Shown here piece by piece: positions 59,766-64,000 of a DNA stretch of 64,000 bases. The notes beneath the pieces are model-generated. The model was not told the DNA's origin and did no database searches. It was given only the letters and a program-made list of their open reading frames with translations. Within the stretch, counting starts at the first letter, position 1. Each line of letters begins with the position of its first letter. Origin of the DNA: Terfezia claveryi (lineage: Eukaryota; Ascomycota; Pezizomycetes; Pezizales; Pezizaceae); the NCBI GenBank assembly GCA_015179025.1, contig WHUX01000177.1, forward strand, positions 45,855 through 109,854. The letters are read 5' to 3'. A program made the translations under genes and the position numbers.

Positions 59766-61854
59766 TCACCTTCCAGTACTCACTCCCATCCCACTACTAC
59801 GCCCCAACAACCTCTCCCTCTCTGCCCTCCTCCCCCTCCTAAAATCCTCCAAATCTTCATCCTCATCCTCAATGAATACCTGACTACTCGCACTCTCATT
59901 ACTCCCACTCCCACTCCCAATGTCTGGGCTGGACTCTCCCGCACCCTCCGGCACACCCTCCTCCTCATCCCCCTCTGTCTCCATCTGGCCCCCTCTAATC
60001 CCCACCGCCAACCCCACCCCCGCAGCCGCTACCGCTCCAAACCCCCACCATGTTAACCACCCCGCCTTCCGCCTCCACCCTCCTTCACCGCTAAACTCCA
60101 CAACCCCCCACTCAAAAACGGCCCTACCGCCCTTCCCGCCGCAGCAAGTGTCTGCGCTAACCCATTAATCCTCCCCAGCACACTTTTATCCGGACTTGCA
60201 TTTGTAACCATGATTAATGCACATGTAAATCCTAGGACATTTGCAATACTTTTGATTAATAGTACGCCAGAGATAGATCCGTACATTAACCATTTCCCCT
60301 CGGACCAGGTAAGTGGCATGAGGAAGAAGGAGGCTACCATGCCAACCATGGCGACCTGAAAGCCGTTCTTATTACCAACTTTGTCTGTTATATTTGTGCC
60401 GATACCTGCGCAGATTTGAAACAGTATTGCTGCGAGGCCGGTGAAAGATAGTGTTAGCCCTATTTCCCTTGGGCTCAACCCACGTCCGGTGGGGGGCGAG
60501 GTGGAGACAAAGATTGGATACAGAGAGGAAAATGTGATATTTGACAAGTTGAAAACGAAATAAGCAGCTAGCAGGAGGAGGATTGATGGCGTGAGGATGA
60601 TTTCTTTGAATTCCTCTTCAATTGCAGCAGAATTTCGACTTAGTGATCGCGAGCGAGGAAATAACCGAGGAGGGGAGCCGAGGGCTGTTGATAATCGTCG
60701 GGGGATTGCTGATGGGTGGTGAGCATTGTGCGGGCAGTCTTGGACGGTGTGTTTATGATGGCGGTGTTGGTGATTGGTACAAGTCGCTTGTGGACCTTTC
60801 CTCCTATGATTCTCGAATTTCCCCCTGAGGTAAGACGGCTTCGCCGCTCCGGCAGTAAATTGCCATAGCCAAAAGAACAGATTCTGTACCCGCGTTCCCA
60901 GGGGAGGAAGCTCTTGAGCTTGCTCAAGCGACTCTTCGAGATAGAACATCGATATTGCAAAATCCACCAAAAGGATAACGGTACTCACGAGGTTAGGTAA
61001 AAGAAAGGGATACTTTTTGGAAACCATCAACGATGGAGGACCGGCCAATGACCCACCCATAATGGGACCCAAAATCGAACCCAGGCTATACACCATAGGA
61101 AGATACGCAAACGACGAACCCTGATTGTGCTTATCTGTAATCTCTCCCAATACCGTGCTCACCACCCCCGCATTCCCATTCACCACACCAATGAACGCCT
61201 GCACAACCGCAGCCTGCCATAAGTTCTTCACATACCCAAACGCCAAAAACCCAGCTGCAGTCCCAAGTGTCCCGAAAAGTATTACGGGTTTCCGGCCAAT
61301 CCGATCACTCAACCGCCCCAAAAAAAATTCGTAGCCATTTGCGCAGCAGCAAAGGAACTTGCTATCACGCCCACATACAACCCAACCTTAGTCGAGTCTA
61401 TCCCTGGGAAGGAAGCCGTCATGTGAGGTAAATATGGCGAGATTGAATTCAACGCAGCCTGTTCAGCGAGACTTATTATCGCTAGTACTGCGAGTTGCCG
61501 TGTTGGTGCCGATGCGCAACTCTTCCTCCCGTTACCATCATTGCCATTCCCGGAAAAGTCACATCCCGGCAATTGACACCGCGTCGTCATCTTCCCATCT
61601 CCCACGGACTCCACTGCTTTGCCTACTTGAGAAACTTGCTCTTCGAGACCTAGGGGTGTTGAAACCCGGAGGCTGGCCCTTGCCTGAGGGAGGCTTCGTG
61701 GGAAATGTCTGGTAGTGGAGTGTATTGCTGTTTGATCGCGAGAGAGTAGGAGGCTGTGTAGGGGTGCTGTGATTGTGTTGGATTTCCTGCGGTGGTGGTT
61801 GTGGTTGTGGTGGTGGCTGTAGTGGTGATGGTCGTGGTGGTGGGGTGCTTCCAT
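59766..61854 (-). pseudogene. MFS transporter (DHA1/ZIFL-type) with two frameshifts
   Basis: ATG at 61854. The frame opens with a His-rich cytosolic start (HHHDHHHYSHHHNHNHH), a linker, then TM1 (QLAVLAIISLAEQAALNSI) and TM2. At about 61320 the run TTTTTTTGGGG shifts the frame: ATNFFWGG stops, while the other frame continues MFS motif A, GRLSDRIGRKP. TM3-TM11 follow (NGNAGVVSTVLGEITD, SLGSILGPIMGG, and a basic central loop about 60850-60640), ending SGGLWSLAVKEGG. Near 60075-60090 a second shift leads to a last helix, GWLTWWGFGAVAAAGVGLAV, and an acidic tail ending at 59766. The family exports drugs or metabolites by proton antiport. Both shifts lie in homopolymer runs, so sequencing error is as likely as a true pseudogene. 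Confidence 0.82.
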
Positions 61855-63836
61855 TTAATGATTATGATTGTGAAAGTAGTATTGAGTATGGATTGTGCCT
61901 TCTGTGGGGCTGTGTGGATAATTTGGTATATCAACTAGAGATGGGAACTGCGAACGATTTCAATAAGAGTGATGTCATACGTGAATAAAGAGGTCGGCGC
62001 CTTGGCCGTGGAGCCCTTTGACTGTTACCCTCTAGAAACAAATAAAGAAAAGATTATTGGTTAGCAAACAAACAGAAGAACCTTGCTTCATTAGGCACCC
62101 GGACTTGAGTTGACTACCATATGAGGAAGAAGGCAGTCACGTGAGAACTATGTAGTGCATGTGGCCATCTCAATATAAGAATATGAAAACCCCCCACCCG
62201 AACCTCGCCCCTATACGAATAAGAATAGGAAATTATTTCTAACATTCTTATCGCGAGAGTCGGAGTACACACGAGTACTGAGTATTTCTCTAAAAAAGAT
62301 TTAAAGTAATTAAGACTAGCCAGAATAGGAAAGATTATCTCTCATGCCTCAGTAGTCTGGTTGGCACAAGATGCCTCAGTGTCATTCAACACAGGCTATG
62401 ATTCAAGCATTTGTTACTCCAGGGGATGAAGTTATTGATAATGAGGAAGGCGTTCAGATAAGAATTCTGCTACATATCTATATATCGGCCGATTCCGGTT
62501 GAGGCATTCAGTTATGGGTCAACAAGCTAGCTGCTCTTGAGACATTTATTTACCTTCCAATCAAACGGCTCAATGATACTACAGAACAGCTTTTCTATCG
62601 CGAACGTCAATCATTGAAGCTGCTCAACTGAAGACAAAAGGAAATGCAATAAACACAGATCACTGCATTCTCGTCTCCTCTGTGGTTATTTCTGGTCCTC
62701 CTATTCCAACCTGTAGCTAGTTATTCCTATTTTGAGACAAGTACTTACCCTCATATTCGATATAAGAATATATTCTATCTTAGCATATTACCCCGACGAT
62801 TCTTATTGGGTATATTGTGCTACATGATGGAGCCAAAGCCGGCTTATACAACTACCTTATCAGGCAACTGCAACTTGAGCTTCCACAAGGGAAACGCCAC
62901 TACACTACATAGTTACATAGTCTGTGTAAGCGTCTGGGTTCGAGACAGGTATAGCTTGCTGTAGCTGCTTACAGTTCACGGTCACAGAAGACAGCCGAAC
63001 CATGTATGTAAACAATACTAATTTAGACCGACATCAACATCCCTTCCATCTCACTCTCCCGTCTTCTCCCACCGGATAGGCAGTACGTCAGCCTGCATCA
63101 TTTCCTTCCCCTCCCATACCCGCACCATACCCGCCCCATATCAAAAAATGGAAGAGAGAAGCGTCAAACACAAAAACCTAAAAGGGCAAAACGCACATAA
63201 AGCAAGCCAATTTTCCCAGAATCAGAACACGACCAACGAGTAACAGATGCATCCGCTCACAAAAGTAAAAATCAAGGCCATCAAATATACAATACCAAAC
63301 AAGGGCAGATTATCCCTACCGATCATTACGCGTATAAGCATTAAACAAGAAACACAGGACGACAGCCAACTAACCAGGTCAGAAACCATAAACACTCATC
63401 ACAGCCCCAAAGGAAATCAAAACAACCAAGAAAGACAGGGACATCATACCCACAAGTGAGCACATAAAGGACACAGGACCTACCAAGTTTCATGAATTAC
63501 CAGAAATGCTCAACTTATATAACCAAGCCGCCTCGAAATAGACCAAAGAAAAGGATGCTCATGAACCCTTGTAAGATAAAAATGCAGCACTTGTAGGCTG
63601 CGTTCATTTCTAATGCCCTTCAGGCCAAGAAACCCCTGCGTTGGCTTCCATACTCTTCAAATCGCGCTACTTCATCCTCTTCCTCTTCATCAACCCGATT
63701 CCACTATCGAATCTCCTCTTCTTTCCAGCATGCGTCGTGAGACTTATGATACGTGAGGACAAGGGGGCGAAATGTTGGGTAGACTCTGGGGTTGGTGGAG
63801 ACATAAACGATACATTTGTAGTTGCATCGGGGCTCA
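61855..63836. other. Intergenic region, no gene seen
   Basis: About 2 kb with no protein-like frame. Contains a micro-insertion with target duplication at 62344-62379 and, at the right end, the probable 3' UTR of the partial gene. Confidence 0.5.
62344..62379. mobile_element. 18-bp micro-insertion with 9-bp target duplication
   Basis: ATGCCTCAG occurs at 62344-62352 and 62371-62379 (10 bp if the next T is counted). It flanks TAGTCTGGTTGGCACAAG. The duplication is perfect. Confidence 0.75.
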
Positions 63837-64000
63837 TTAAGCCACCCGCAGTACTGCGCCTTCATGGGTACCCTCGATTTGCAATTGATCATGCTCATCC
63901 TCCTCCTGTTCTCCTTCCTGGGCAAGTAAGCGGTCTGTGGAGCGTTGCAAGAACTGTGCCTTCCGTTCCTTGACACCTGAGGCAATCTCCATAGATTTAT
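63837..64000 (-). CDS. C-terminal end of an unidentified protein (partial)
   Basis: The minus strand reads an open frame from the window edge to a TAA at 63837-63839. It encodes text such as ASGVKERKAQFLQRSTDRLL followed by an acidic Glu/Asp-rich stretch and a short end GAVLRVA. It looks like a real C-terminus (charged, helical), but I do not recognise the family. The 5' part is outside the window. Confidence 0.45.
   Translation of the reverse strand, partial: KSMEIASGVKERKAQFLQRSTDRLLAQEGEQEEDEHDQLQIEGTHEGAVLRVA

Noticed and set aside
62925..62960. GGGTTCGAGAC, T-arm-like word
   Set aside because: Stem bases do not pair and no upstream tRNA arms are visible.

Overview
The window is nuclear DNA of a filamentous ascomycete (Pezizomycotina). 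The evidence is short introns of about 45-65 bp with GT..AG ends, typical peroxins (PEX6, PEX5), a fungal Zn2Cys6 regulator, a bHLH factor of the filamentous-fungal type, a LaeA/UMTA-like methyltransferase, and long transposon-rich gaps. The gene-sparse layout with nested, decayed mobile elements would fit a repeat-rich group such as Pezizomycetes, but that placement is an inference. I see no bacterial operons and no CRISPR array.

Layout. 1-1614: 3' part of PEX6 (+). 1615-7417: gene-free, with simple repeats. 7418-8886: two-exon gene for a probable tail-anchored protein with a poly-His run (+). 11260-12522: thioredoxin-fold/SH3BGR-like protein (-). 14080 to about 15434: bHLH transcription factor (-). 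About 15.5-30.2 kb is a transposon graveyard. It holds a pogo-like MITE, a GCATACCCT minisatellite, a PIF/Harbinger element with transposase and broken Myb partner in convergent orientation, and a cluster of very small insertions with 9-bp target duplications. 30379-33599: methyltransferase-domain protein (+). 34.5-35.7 kb: a decayed gene, followed by a degenerate tRNA copy and an intact tRNA-Ile(AAT). 36458-46700 is a block of four minus-strand genes: PEX5, a two-RRM protein predicted to be mitochondrial, a Zn2Cys6 regulator and a GAF-domain protein. 47663-56089: a membrane-anchored aldehyde dehydrogenase pseudogene (MSC7-like). It is broken by a micro-insertion and by a TIR element, which itself carries a complete but decayed Ty1/copia retrotransposon with 5-bp target duplication ACTCT. 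57068-59019: SGNH-hydrolase-like membrane protein (-). 59766-61854: MFS transporter with two frameshifts (-). 63837-64000: C-terminus of a minus-strand gene running off the window.

How the genes relate. PEX5 (PTS1 receptor) and PEX6 (the AAA ATPase that recycles PEX5) act in the same peroxisomal import cycle, but they lie 35 kb apart and nothing suggests co-regulation. The other genes show no shared pathway.

The most unusual signal is a set of 13-32 bp insertions sharing one end (TAGTCTGGTTGGCAC or its complement), most of them flanked by perfect 9-10 bp direct repeats. One splits the ALDH frame. A second family (TAGCCTCGTA...TACGAGGCTA, 83-190 bp) shows the same 9-bp duplications and the same terminal CTA. 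In both families one end is fixed and the other appears truncated.
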